Shown: positions 1 to 8,193, counted from the stretch's first letter. The stretch: DNA of 64,000 nucleotides from G963664115 sp965216035 (GCA_965216035.1 CBDCFM010000014.1:62001-126000), one strand, 5' to 3'. The notes: a model not told the origin generated them from the sequence alone. Program-made: numbers and translations.

Positions 1-298
1 GCAACTCCGTGGCTTGATTTCCGGACGGCGGAAAACGAGCCCTTGGACCTTTAGCTGCGAGCCCGAACTGCGGGCGAGTTGCGCATCCAAGACGGGCGAC
101 GCGAAGAACCGGACATTTACTGATCCAGAACGGCCTGTTGTCGCATTCGATCACCTGACGCCAGCGTGAGAGATCCTCCGTCATCCAACTCCCGTGGTAG
201 ATCAGTCCATCGGGTTACTGGCGTCCGCCGTCGCGGAAGCGATGATATACCGGCACTGGGTTGGGGTCGCGGAAGTCCTCGATGATCATAAAGAGCAT
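1..298 (-). pseudogene. DUF3303-type protein, broken
   Basis: Reading the minus strand from an ATG at 298 gives MLFMIIEDFRDPNPVPVYHR followed by FRDGGRQ, then an in-frame TAA at 215-217 (codon 28). The same frame continues with PDGLIYHGSWMTEDLSRWRQ and VIECDNRPFW. This matches the layout of small DUF3303 proteins (MLFMVIE start, DGL.Y..SW, then a MEC-like stretch). After about residue 60 the reading frame no longer resembles the family, so a frameshift or deletion probably follows the nonsense codon. No function is established for DUF3303. The gene appears inactivated and may run off the left edge of the window. Confidence 0.6.
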
Positions 299-485
299 TG
301 GCGAACCTACTCGCACAGTCGCCTTTGTGCGGCCACCTGACTAGTGCTAACTAGAACTCGAGATCAGCGAAATGCCGCCAGATACCGCAGCGTATCCGCA
401 GCGCTCACACTGCGATGACCCCTTGTGTCATTATAAGATCTCTGTTAATTGGGATTATTCGATTCCTATTTCTCAGGAGACACTG

Positions 486-1286
486 ATGCTCAAACAGCTT
501 GTTGCAGTGCTATTGCTCGTTGCGAGCAGTTCGCTTCTTTCGGGCCAACAGACACCCGCGTCGGCCGGGGCTGCCGACCCGGACATCATCGAAGACCTCG
601 TGGTCGCCAACCATATTCTGGCGGCACTGGGCTATATCGATGCCGTCGGCCACGTGAGCGCCCGTCACAGCGCCGACCCGAATCGTTTTCTATTGGCGGC
701 GAGAACCGCCTTGCCGGCGGACGTTACGGCCGGCGACATCGTTGAATACGATCTGGATGGAAATGCGGTGAATCTGGAGGGCCGTCTCCAGCACCGGGAA
801 CGGTTTATCCATGCCGAAATATATCGTGCACGTCCCGACGTCCAGGCCGTCATCCATAGCCACTATCCGGACCTGGTGATTTTCGCCGGGAGTGCGTTGC
901 CCCTTCGCCCGTTCTATCTCCTGGCCGCATTTATTGGCAATGGCGTGCCCGTTTTCGATGCTCAGGAAGCGACTGGAGATGTACCGATGCTGGTCGGCGA
1001 TTCGAATATGGGGCGTGACCTCGCAGGGGCGCTAAACGAGGGCCCTGCAATCCTCCTGAAAGCCCACGGTGTGGTCCTCGTAGGGCCGTCGATCCGCCAC
1101 GCGGTGGCCCGCCTCATTCTTCTGGCCTTGAACGGGAGACTCCTGGCACAGGCAGTTGGACTCGGCGAAGACGTAAGCTATCTCAGCCCCGAGCAGGCTG
1201 CGTGGTCGAGGGAGCAACTCGATGCTCCACAAGGCGCCTATGACCGGCAATGGGAACAGTGGAAGCGAGAAGTTGATGGTCCGTAG
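486..1286 (+). CDS. Exported class II aldolase/adducin-family protein
   Basis: A 266-residue protein. The ATG at 486 is preceded by AGGAGA at 475-480 and opens directly into a Sec-type signal peptide (residues 1-20, hydrophobic core LVAVLLLVASSSLL), so an upstream in-frame ATG at 372 is unlikely to be used. The rest is a class II aldolase/adducin domain. In fuculose-phosphate aldolase the zinc is held by an HxH pair and a later His, with a catalytic Glu. Here H124 and H126 (VIHSHY), H194 (KAHG) and E111 (HAEIY) fit those positions, so it may be catalytically competent. Family members are usually cytoplasmic sugar-phosphate aldolases or epimerases. An exported version suggests a different substrate, which I cannot name. 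It stands alone, convergent with the next gene. Confidence 0.8.
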   Translation: MLKQLVAVLLLVASSSLLSGQQTPASAGAADPDIIEDLVVANHILAALGYIDAVGHVSARHSADPNRFLLAARTALPADVTAGDIVEYDLDGNAVNLEGRLQHRERFIHAEIYRARPDVQAVIHSHYPDLVIFAGSALPLRPFYLLAAFIGNGVPVFDAQEATGDVPMLVGDSNMGRDLAGALNEGPAILLKAHGVVLVGPSIRHAVARLILLALNGRLLAQAVGLGEDVSYLSPEQAAWSREQLDAPQGAYDRQWEQWKREVDGP

Positions 1287-1328
1287 TTCGCACCTGGGCC
1301 AGGGTGATTCTGAGACTTGTGTCTTACC

Positions 1329-2093
1329 TCATTCGGGGAACACGAAAACATCAGGATTCTGGTGAATTTCACCTTCCTCGCCTCGGACCCACGACTCCAA
1401 GTGCGCGATGTCCTGTTCGTAGTCGCAGTCATAAAACATCAGCCGGATATCGGAAGGCTCCCGGCTAAACTCCGTTTGAAAGGTAAACGGATGGACGAAA
1501 AACGTCGGATCCTCGACCCTCACCACCCACTCGATTGTGTCCGGTCCCGTCCGGGTGAACCTTTCTATGAGATGCAGTTCGGTGCTGTGCCCCAGCCCGT
1601 CGGTGTCCAGGTAGGTGCTGTCGCGGAAGCCGATCGAGTCCACTACCAGGGTGTCGCCCTCCCAGTGGCCGATCGAATGTCCGGCCGGCTCTGGATAGTC
1701 GGGCGCCTCCGGCGGATGCTCCCGGCCGTCCATGTAGACTGCCCGCCAGCGGTAGTGGTCCTCGTGCAAGATCATCATCATCTCGAGCCGGGGATCGTAG
1801 GCGAACATCGAAAGAGCGTTTGAGAGCAACTGCCGGGTGAGCCCCTTGTGCAGGCATCCCTTGGTGGAATAATCCTTAAGATCGAAGGCCCGGTGCTGCT
1901 CGGCGCCATAACGTGTAAACGCGATCTCCTCGCCGGGCTGCAACGCAACCGTGATGTCTCTTGTGCTGTTGTGCCAAATGCCCCCGAAATCCCGCGGCTC
2001 CCAATCCGTTTGGGCGGCGTCGGGAACGGGGGAACACATGACGGCGCTGACTAGAATTACGAAACAAAGTGAAAGCTGAATGCCATTCCTCAT
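1329..2093 (-). CDS. Exported hypothetical protein
   Basis: 254 residues with an N-terminal signal peptide (about residues 1-20, LSLCFVILVSAVMCS). A Cys follows the hydrophobic core, but Met at -1 makes a lipoprotein site doubtful. The middle holds the phrase GHSIGHWEGDTLVVDSIGF, a hallmark of a widespread uncharacterised family of exported proteins in Acidobacteriota and some Gammaproteobacteria (family recognition from memory; no function known). The C-terminal part is rich in acidic and aromatic residues. It lies 101 bases upstream of no obvious partner except the DUF6152 gene, which is transcribed in the same direction and could share its transcript. Confidence 0.7.
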   Translation of the reverse strand: MRNGIQLSLCFVILVSAVMCSPVPDAAQTDWEPRDFGGIWHNSTRDITVALQPGEEIAFTRYGAEQHRAFDLKDYSTKGCLHKGLTRQLLSNALSMFAYDPRLEMMMILHEDHYRWRAVYMDGREHPPEAPDYPEPAGHSIGHWEGDTLVVDSIGFRDSTYLDTDGLGHSTELHLIERFTRTGPDTIEWVVRVEDPTFFVHPFTFQTEFSREPSDIRLMFYDCDYEQDIAHLESWVRGEEGEIHQNPDVFVFPE

Positions 2094-2193
2094 GTCAATA
2101 CCTCTTGTGGAATCGTGCGGGTGCAGGGTGTGCCCATCGAACTTCTTTAGGGTTCTCCGGGTTTGACTGGAAGTATCGCGCTGGATTCGTACT

Positions 2194-2568
2194 TCATCTG
2201 CCGCCCAGTTCTCTGCCGTCCGGCAGGATCGTGGTCTGGCTCAAGACGCGAACGAGCTCACTGTTTCTCGGTAGAGAACCTTCCACCGTGACCACGTCGC
2301 CAACCTGCAACGATTCCTGCGTCCAGCCCCTCCTGAACATTCTCAAGGGAGGGGTCTGGAACTCCACGCCCCAATTCGTGACGTTCCCATCTTCACCGAC
2401 GACGTCGATGTAGAACCATATGTGCGGGTTCCGCCACTCCACACGCGTCACGGTTCCCTCCAGGGTGATCGTCGAATCCTCAAGGTATATGGCAGTCGTG
2501 GAGTGGTGCGCCACGGCTACGGCCGCGAAGCAGAAGCAGAATAAAGCAATTTGTAGAGTCCCGAACAT
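2194..2568 (-). CDS. DUF6152 family exported protein (copy 1)
   Basis: 124 residues. A signal peptide (FGTLQIALFCFCFAAVAVA) is followed immediately by HHS, as is typical of DUF6152. The domain shows the usual pattern: T.EGTV..VEWRNPH.W...V, then WGVEFQTPP, GW....L..GD.V.VEG. A purine-rich GGAGG motif lies just upstream of the start (minus strand near 2575). The small beta-rich fold probably acts in the periplasm. No activity is established. It resembles the protein encoded at 3869-4246 in every motif, so the two are probably paralogues in the same gene neighbourhood. Confidence 0.8.
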   Translation of the reverse strand: MFGTLQIALFCFCFAAVAVAHHSTTAIYLEDSTITLEGTVTRVEWRNPHIWFYIDVVGEDGNVTNWGVEFQTPPLRMFRRGWTQESLQVGDVVTVEGSLPRNSELVRVLSQTTILPDGRELGGR

Positions 2569-2807
2569 GCGAACACCTCCTGAGCAACGGCGGAACGGAA
2601 ATTCGTAAGATAGCCTCGCCTGGGAGAGGACGGGGGTATGCTGCGCCTCGCTTTGAGCAAAGTCTAGTTTTCGCGGAAGTGTTTGTCAATCGTGTCGGCG
2701 GACGAAGATCGCACCGGCGGGTGTGATGGATTTCTTGTAGTGTTGGGATGAAGAGATCGTTGCATCACCACCGTCTCCGCGGTGACACGCATGCAAATTC
2801 GTCCTTC

Positions 2808-3824
2808 CTACTCCGGCGGCGCCACGCCCGCCGTCGTCCGTTGCACAAGGTCCGACATGCTGCAGTTCCAGTCACCTGAGGTGGTCTTGTAGCAATTGCC
2901 GGTTGCGTTCGGCTCAACATAGGAAATGCAGTTGGCTCCGTCATTGGAGCCATTCTCACGTCGGCACTCGTAGCGCACCAGATTCCCCCGAATCGGAAAT
3001 ACCGGGTGGGCGACGTCGATGTCGGGGAAGTAACTGGTGTCGAAAGATTCGCCTTCGCCGATCTCGCTCACTTCAACGTCCTCAAGTAGCCACAGACTAC
3101 CGTCGGCGACGCCTTCGGCTATGCACCGGAGGTGCCCCACAACCTGCGCGGGGGTCGGCCGGCCTTGGGCCGGCTCGGCGCGCGACTGGCAGGACACCGG
3201 CTCGCGCGCGCCGTAGGCCACGCCGACGTTAGCCTGTTGGCCGCGAAAACTCCGGACCCTTTGCCCGTTTGCGTCGGTTCTATAGTCCAGGCGGTTCCCT
3301 GCCTCGTCCAGCAAAAAGAACGATTGCGGGAACTGTATCGGCGATGGCGCGCCCGGGGCCGCAATGCCCTCGAGGATATATAGGCGCCCCGGGCCGCCAT
3401 GTTCGGACGGCCCCGCGTGCAAGAATATCCCTGCAGCGCTGCGGCTCTGGTCCGGATTCAAGTGGTAGATCATATGTCCCGGAAGGCCTTCCATTACTTG
3501 CGGGCTATCATAGGTAATCTCCCCCGAACGGCGGCGGAAGCTCTCGACCGCATGTTCGACGGCGCCCTCAACGTCTGCCGCGCTTGCGTTCATGTAGTGC
3601 ACGACGGTGACGGAAGCGCCACTCCGGCCTTCCGCGACGAACGTCTTCGCCGGCAGGATCGCGCCTGAAGCCGCGCGATACGTCGTCTCCGTAGTTTGCG
3701 GCTCCGAGGGCATACTGACCATGAAGAAATCATCGCGGCTGACATATTCACGCCAGTCCTGCGCAAAGGAGGCGCTTGCGCTCAGCACGACGAAGGCCGC
3801 CGATAGAAGTCCGAGATGACGCAT
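2808..3824 (-). CDS. Exported hypothetical protein between DUF6152 genes
   Basis: 338 residues when started at the ATG at 3824, which is preceded by GGAGGA (minus strand 3829-3836) and opens into a clear signal peptide (GLLSAAFVVLSASASFAQ, cut near residue 22). A longer in-frame reading upstream overlaps the next gene and looks non-coding. The mature part begins DWREYVSRDDFFMVSMPSEP, an opening seen in small exported proteins that may bind hydrophobic or membrane components. Several Cys near the C-terminus (RYECRR, NCISY, NCYK, NCSMSD) may form disulfides. The product is not assigned. It lies 44 bases downstream of the second DUF6152 gene and is probably cotranscribed with it. Confidence 0.7.
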   Translation of the reverse strand: MRHLGLLSAAFVVLSASASFAQDWREYVSRDDFFMVSMPSEPQTTETTYRAASGAILPAKTFVAEGRSGASVTVVHYMNASAADVEGAVEHAVESFRRRSGEITYDSPQVMEGLPGHMIYHLNPDQSRSAAGIFLHAGPSEHGGPGRLYILEGIAAPGAPSPIQFPQSFFLLDEAGNRLDYRTDANGQRVRSFRGQQANVGVAYGAREPVSCQSRAEPAQGRPTPAQVVGHLRCIAEGVADGSLWLLEDVEVSEIGEGESFDTSYFPDIDVAHPVFPIRGNLVRYECRRENGSNDGANCISYVEPNATGNCYKTTSGDWNCSMSDLVQRTTAGVAPPE

Positions 3825-3868
3825 CTGATGTTCCTCCGAGTTTGTCGTGTAATGCCTAAGCCACAGGC

Positions 3869-4246
3869 TCAGTCGAACTCCTTGTCCATGGCCGTACCGT
3901 TGATGTTCGTGACGAAACCCATCAGGCAGCCTGAGGACCCATCTCTCACCAGATGGCAGCGCACGCTGATCCTGTCGCCAGGCTTCAGGCTGTCGCGTTG
4001 CCAGCCACCGCGCATCAACGCCTGAAGGCTGCCGCCCTCCATCGTCCACGCCCGCGGACGGCCCTGCTCGTCGGCAATCTCCATGTAAAGCCAGACGTGC
4101 GGGTTCCCCCAAGCCACCTCGGTGACAGTGCCGGACAGGTTTGTGAACTCGTCGGTGTTGTAATTCGCATGTGAGTGATGCGCCCACGCCGACGCGCCTA
4201 AGGCGACAAATGTTGCGACGGCAAGGCTCAACGACTTCAGATTCAT
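3869..4246 (-). CDS. DUF6152 family exported protein (copy 2)
   Basis: 125 residues from the ATG at 4246, with GGGAGGA just upstream (minus strand 4251-4259). The signal peptide (LSLAVATFVALGASAWA) is followed by HHSHANY, then the DUF6152 pattern: LSGTVTEVAWGNPHVWLYME, W.MEGGS...L...GW...SL.PGD.I.V. It has the same architecture as copy 1 at 2194-2568. A pair of Cys in the C-terminal third is absent from copy 1. It is the first gene of a probable two- to four-gene minus-strand transcript of exported proteins. Function unknown. Confidence 0.8.
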   Translation of the reverse strand: MNLKSLSLAVATFVALGASAWAHHSHANYNTDEFTNLSGTVTEVAWGNPHVWLYMEIADEQGRPRAWTMEGGSLQALMRGGWQRDSLKPGDRISVRCHLVRDGSSGCLMGFVTNINGTAMDKEFD

Positions 4247-4786
4247 CTTGTCCTCCCGAGAAAGCATTGCTTCACGACAAACCTCATGGATCGCCGGAGG
4301 GTGAAGCGGTTCGGCTTTGTCACGACTGCAGTGTGAATGCGCCACCAGGATTTGCCCTGCTGGATTTCTTGAACCCGCTGCATAGAGAGATTATTGCATC
4401 ATTGGGGGCTGATCCAGAGGGATTCACGAGTGGATTGACCCTCAGCAATGTCCGCGGTGGTTTTGCTTCGCCAAAATCTAATCCGTCTCGCAAACGGTTG
4501 ATTGTCAGTGAAGAAGCCGCCACACTTCCAGCCTCATGTTGAACACAATCCTGTCCCTATCTTCGGGCCACGCTTCTAATTCTTGGCGGCTTTGAACACG
4601 TCACGCTCAACCGCCTCATGGCAAGCTCAGGCCACTTCTCATGCCGGGGCCACTCCGCCCGTAAACAGGTATCGTCGGAACTCATCCCGCAGCACCGAAC
4701 ACTCCGCGGTTTTGGCCATCGTCGACCTTGTTTTCGACACTTCAATAGTGGTTCCCTTGCGGTTCTCGTTCTTGCCTTTTACGTGA
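4247..4786. other. Intergenic region, no supported gene
   Basis: Several short open frames exist on both strands, but none shows a recognisable motif, a good ribosome binding site or a consistent start. It separates minus-strand exported genes from the plus-strand beta-propeller gene. Since a toxin remnant follows directly, this stretch is probably eroded accessory DNA. Confidence 0.4.
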
Positions 4787-4879
4787 CTCAGTGACTACCG
4801 TGTCATCTATACTCTCGACGACGCAGAACGTTTCATCGAAATTGTTGCAGTGCGGCACCGACGGGAAGCCTATCGGTGA
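4787..4879 (+). pseudogene. ParE/RelE-type toxin, C-terminal remnant
   Basis: The plus-strand frame reads LSDYRVIYTLDDAERFIEIV followed by AVRHRREAYR and a stop at 4877-4879. This is the characteristic C-terminal beta strand and tail of ParE/RelE-superfamily toxins (G-D-Y/W-R-V-I-Y ... HRRE.YR). A stop codon lies directly upstream in frame (TGA 4784-4786), and no N-terminal half is visible nearby. Only about 30 residues survive, so this is a relic. No antitoxin could be identified beside it. Confidence 0.55.
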
Positions 4880-5211
4880 CCTATTGTTACGAAAACCTTC
4901 GTCTGACCAAGTTTCCGTGTAGGCGACGATATAAGCATGTGGAACTTCGCGGGCTGTGTTTAGGCTGCTTGTCGGGGAATCCCATGTTTAAAGGGTCACT
5001 CTCCGCGAAGATGATTCGGCAGGAGTCTATCCCGCTCCAGAGTTCCAAGCAGGTCCGGCATGGGACCGCTTGGTTGGAAGATGAAATCGCTTCTATGTCC
5101 GTCCATCGTCAACAAATAGCGTGCAATGAACACGGCTGAAGATATAGCATTGGTAGGAAGAGTCTGGAAGAACGTCTCACGTTACTAACGAAAATAGCCA
5201 CGGAGTTTAAA
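4880..5211. other. Intergenic region, no supported gene
   Basis: No recognisable coding motif on either strand. The region just before the beta-propeller gene contains GGAG at about 5201-5204, which serves as its ribosome binding site. Confidence 0.4.
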
Positions 5212-6597
5212 ATGGTTCCTTGCAAACCCCGGTCATCGATTTTCGCTCGAAAAACGGCAGTGCTCAATATCGGTGCATTCTTGGCAACGATAGGAATTTT
5301 CACCGCTGGCGGGAGCGCGCAGCGATTGGAGCGAACACAAAATTTTGGAACAGACCGCCTCCTATCCCTGGAGAAGCTGCCGCAACCGAATGGAGCGATC
5401 TACCCTCTGGTTTCGGCCGGCGCATCCATGAACCTGTCGGCTGCGATCGAGCAATCGGCGGTGTCACCAGGCGAGGGAACGGCTTCCCGGGATCCGCTCC
5501 GGGTGATCCGCGATCCTTACCCCAGCTTCAGCTCGGTGGCGGTCGACATGGAGCGCGGTGAAGTGGTGGCGGGCGACGAGAACCTGTTCCAAGTCCTGGT
5601 GTACGACCGGCTTTCGAACACTCCACCCCAGGCGACGCTGACCGAACCCGTGCGAGTGATTGCGGGTGATCAGACGGGACTCGAATTCGTTTGCGGCATG
5701 CACCTGGATCAGACCACGGGAGATGTCTACATAATTAACGCCGATACCGCGGCGCAGATGCAAGTGTTTACCCGCTCACAGGAGGGCAATGTGCCGCCCG
5801 CCCGAGTGCTGAACACCGGCCACCGGATCAGAGGACGCGGCATCGCCGTCGATTCGGACAACGGAGAACTCTTCCTTGCCAGCCAGCACAACGCCGCGCT
5901 GGCGGTTTTCCGCCTCGATGCTGAGGAGAACGAGCCGCCGATACGCCTGCTGCAGGGCGACCGAACGCGACTAGCCAACCCTCATGGGATTGCTTTCGAC
6001 AGCCAGAATGGCCTGGTCTACATCAGCAACCATGGACAGGTATCGAGTCGGCCGGTGCGGGAGGAGGTGGAAGGCCTGGACGACGTGCAGCCAAACGTCC
6101 CCCTGCCAAGAAGCATGGCGTTGCCGGGATCAGGTCGATTCCTGCCGCCGTCGATAAACGTGTATCGCCGTAACGCCAGCGGCAACACACCGCCGCTGCG
6201 GGTGATCGAAGGACCCATGACTCAGTTGAATTGGCCTGCCGGCGTCGTGATCGACGAGCGCCGAGGCGAGCTGTATGTCGCCAACGACACCGGCAATTCG
6301 GTGCTGGTGTTCCGCGCGGATGCATCGGGCGACGTGGCGCCCATCCGCGTAATCGAGGGACCCAACACTAAATTGGATGCCCCCGGGGGCGTGTTCCTGG
6401 ATACCCGGAACGACGAACTTTGGGTCTCTAATTATGGGAATCACTCGCTGACCGTTTTCGCTCTAACAGCGGACGGCGACACCGCACCGCTCCGGCTGAT
6501 CAGAAGCGGACCGGCCGACAGCCGGGCGCTGATGATCGGCAATCCGGGCGCTGTGGCCTATGACACAAAACGGGAAGAGATTCTGGTGCCCAACTGA
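5212..6597 (+). CDS. Exported NHL-like beta-propeller protein, N-terminal part
   Basis: 461 residues ending at a TGA (6595-6597). The start at 5212 follows GGAG with 7-8 base spacing and gives a signal peptide (TAVLNIGAFLATIGIFTAGG). The body is a string of 50-60 residue repeats with the pattern PPLRVIEGP.T.L..P.GV..D....E..V.N......VF....G...P, typical of NHL/SMP-30-like beta-propellers on the outside of the inner membrane. The same frame continues without a break after the TGA as a further 270 residues of identical repeats (to 7407), so this is the front two-thirds of one gene of about 730 codons. It is either inactivated by a nonsense change (for example from TGC, TGT or TGG) or read through. 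Confidence 0.65.
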   Translation: MVPCKPRSSIFARKTAVLNIGAFLATIGIFTAGGSAQRLERTQNFGTDRLLSLEKLPQPNGAIYPLVSAGASMNLSAAIEQSAVSPGEGTASRDPLRVIRDPYPSFSSVAVDMERGEVVAGDENLFQVLVYDRLSNTPPQATLTEPVRVIAGDQTGLEFVCGMHLDQTTGDVYIINADTAAQMQVFTRSQEGNVPPARVLNTGHRIRGRGIAVDSDNGELFLASQHNAALAVFRLDAEENEPPIRLLQGDRTRLANPHGIAFDSQNGLVYISNHGQVSSRPVREEVEGLDDVQPNVPLPRSMALPGSGRFLPPSINVYRRNASGNTPPLRVIEGPMTQLNWPAGVVIDERRGELYVANDTGNSVLVFRADASGDVAPIRVIEGPNTKLDAPGGVFLDTRNDELWVSNYGNHSLTVFALTADGDTAPLRLIRSGPADSRALMIGNPGAVAYDTKREEILVPN

Positions 6598-7407
6598 GTC
6601 GCCCATCCGCAGATTGCGGTATTCGCCAGGCTGGCGGATGGCACGAATGGAATGACTCGGAGGATTGAAGGACAGCAGACACTGCTGACTCGGACCATGC
6701 ACGCGATCCACTACAACGAAGTGCGTGATGAGATCGTAGCGCCAAATCAGTTCGCGCAGGCCATCCTGACCTTCCGCGCCTCGGCCGTTGGGGAGGAACC
6801 GCCGATCCGTGTCATACAGGGCGATCGCACCCAGCTGGAGGGATCGTCGGGCGTCGTAATCGACACCAAACACAACGAGATTATTACGGAGCGCAAAGTC
6901 TTCCCAATTGATGCGGACGGCAACGTCCCGCCGAGCCGAACGCTCGGGTACTCGGTGAGCGCCGTCGACATGGACAACGATCTTTACATCGGCACGCGCG
7001 GACGTGACGGCCAAACCCAGCTCATGATCTTTGACCGCAACTCCGACAGTGCCGAACCGCTGCGGGTCATTAGCGGACCCCGGACTATGTTGGTCAATCC
7101 GAGGAGGATTCGAGTCCACAACGGCTGGATCATGGTCGCGCACGACGGAATCCAGACTGACAATCCAAACAATCTGTCTTTTGTCGGAATCTGGAGCGTC
7201 AACGACGAAGGCAACGTGCCACCCCGCTGGACTTATGGCGGACCCAACGAGATGCTCGATAAGCCCCGCGGCGTCGATTTTGACCCGAAGCATCAAACAA
7301 TCATCGTGACTGACAAGACGTTGAACGCTGTCTTGACGTACTATGCGCCGGAGATTTTCGGAGAACCCGGAACCCAGAGCCGGCGGGTTGAAGATCCGGC
7401 GGATTGA
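6598..7407 (+). pseudogene. NHL-like beta-propeller protein, C-terminal part after in-frame TGA
   Basis: This continues the frame of the preceding part directly after TGA with VAHPQIAVFARLADG, completing the repeat that was interrupted. It then runs through at least four more repeats (PPIRVIQGDRTQLEG, PLRVISGPRTMLVNP, PPRWTYGGPNEMLDKP) to a stop at 7407. An internal ATG at 6652 could in principle start a 251-residue product, but it has no signal peptide or ribosome binding site, so it would be cytoplasmic and lack repeats. Two small perfect hairpins follow the TGA (CCGCA-GAT-TGCGG at 6607-6619 and CGCCA-GGC-TGGCG at 6624-6636). The simplest reading is a gene split by one nonsense mutation. 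Confidence 0.6.
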
Positions 7408-7554
7408 TCAAAGCACGCCGGCCGCGAGTCGGCATTGGCCCCCGTGGAGGCTCTCTGGCGGGGCTTGAGCAAGTGGCTGCGGGCGGCATTCGCTGCCTGC
7501 AGCACATGCCTGCATAAATGAAGTGTCCGGTCCTCGAGCAGCCCCCCGACTGGA

Positions 7555-7965
7555 TCAGGAGGCCGTCGAAACCGTTCGCTCGTACACCTCCACGTACCGC
7601 GCGACGATGTTCACGCGACAGAATACTACGATGCGCGTGCCCGCGGCCTGCCCCATGCCCAAACGCAGTTCCCTGTCGCCCAGCAGAGCTTCCACAGCTG
7701 CCTGTATCACGCCCCACGTTTCCATCGCGGCATGGGCAATCCGCTTGTTGGGGTCGACAAAAGGGTGATTTTGACTGAGAGAAACACAGAGCGCGGCGGC
7801 CTTGTCTTTCAGTGAAGAATAGATATCACGGTCTTAGAACGACATCTGAGGTTGAGCCAGCGCAGAGTCTAAGGCACCGAAATCCCGGATTCCGATGGCA
7901 CCCCCGCCATGCTCAATGACAGCCTTGAGGAGTGCTATCACCTCAGCCAGCGTGAAGTAACGCAT
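7555..7965 (-). pseudogene. Doc-like (Fic-fold) toxin, broken
   Basis: From ATG 7965 the minus strand reads MRYFTLAEVIALLKAVIEHG, then GGAIGIRDFGALDSALAQPQ MSF and an in-frame TAA at 7834-7836 (codon 44). It continues DRDIYSSLKDKAAALCVSLS and QNHPFVDPNKRIAHAAMETW. The second block is the Fic/Doc core motif (H-P-F-x-D-x-N-K-R), with Pro replacing the usual Gly. Doc kills by modifying EF-Tu. After METW the frame no longer follows the family, so a frameshift is likely as well. The start overlaps the antitoxin stop (TAATG), the usual phd-doc arrangement. Inactive relic. Confidence 0.7.
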
Positions 7966-8129
7966 TAGGAGAGCCGATGATAAAGCTCGTCATTCTTTTG
8001 GAGCACTCGCTCGGCAGCAGCTTGAAACCCGGCATCCGGCGTTGCGAGCAAATCGGTTACAGCGGCTTGAGCCAATTGCTCTGGGGAAACGCCCAGGCGG
8101 TCCGCTTCAAAAGAGTGGCACAACCGTGC
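7965..8129 (-). pseudogene. Doc-partner antitoxin, C-terminal remnant
   Basis: The frame ending at TAA 7965-7967 reads FEADRLGVSPEQLAQAAVTD, then LLATPDAGFQAAAERVLQKN and DELYHRLS. This is the usual C-terminal half of antitoxins paired with Doc toxins (…VL.KN.ELYRRLA). A stop codon closes the frame just upstream at about 8130-8132, and no start codon is present, so the DNA-binding N-terminus is missing. The hairpin at 8141-8169 sits where the missing part would have been. It is the antitoxin of the broken Doc gene immediately downstream. Confidence 0.6.
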
Positions 8130-8140
8130 TCAAAGATGCC

Positions 8141-8169
8141 AAAATGTGACCCACTACCGGTCACATTTT
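8141..8169 (-). terminator. 11-bp perfect inverted repeat, probable terminator
   Basis: AAAATGTGACC (8141-8151) and GGTCACATTTT (8159-8169) form a perfect 11-bp stem around a 7-base loop, with A-rich and T-rich ends on both strands. It lies 25 bases past the 3' end of tRNA-Leu, so it could end the gap-pgk-tpiA-secG-tRNA transcript and act in both directions. An alternative is an insertion-sequence end, because the loop CACTACC recurs inside a similar imperfect repeat at 46090-46110. Confidence 0.5.
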
Positions 8170-8193
8170 CGATCTAAGTTACTGATACTATTA

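Noticed and set aside
4171..4542. 123-codon plus-strand frame
   Set aside because: Begins antisense inside a DUF6152 gene; sequence is not protein-like and lacks a ribosome binding site.
6607..6636. SECIS element after the TGA
   Set aside because: The hairpins are only 5 bp with 3-base loops and sit in different positions from known bacterial SECIS; kept only as a test in the findings.
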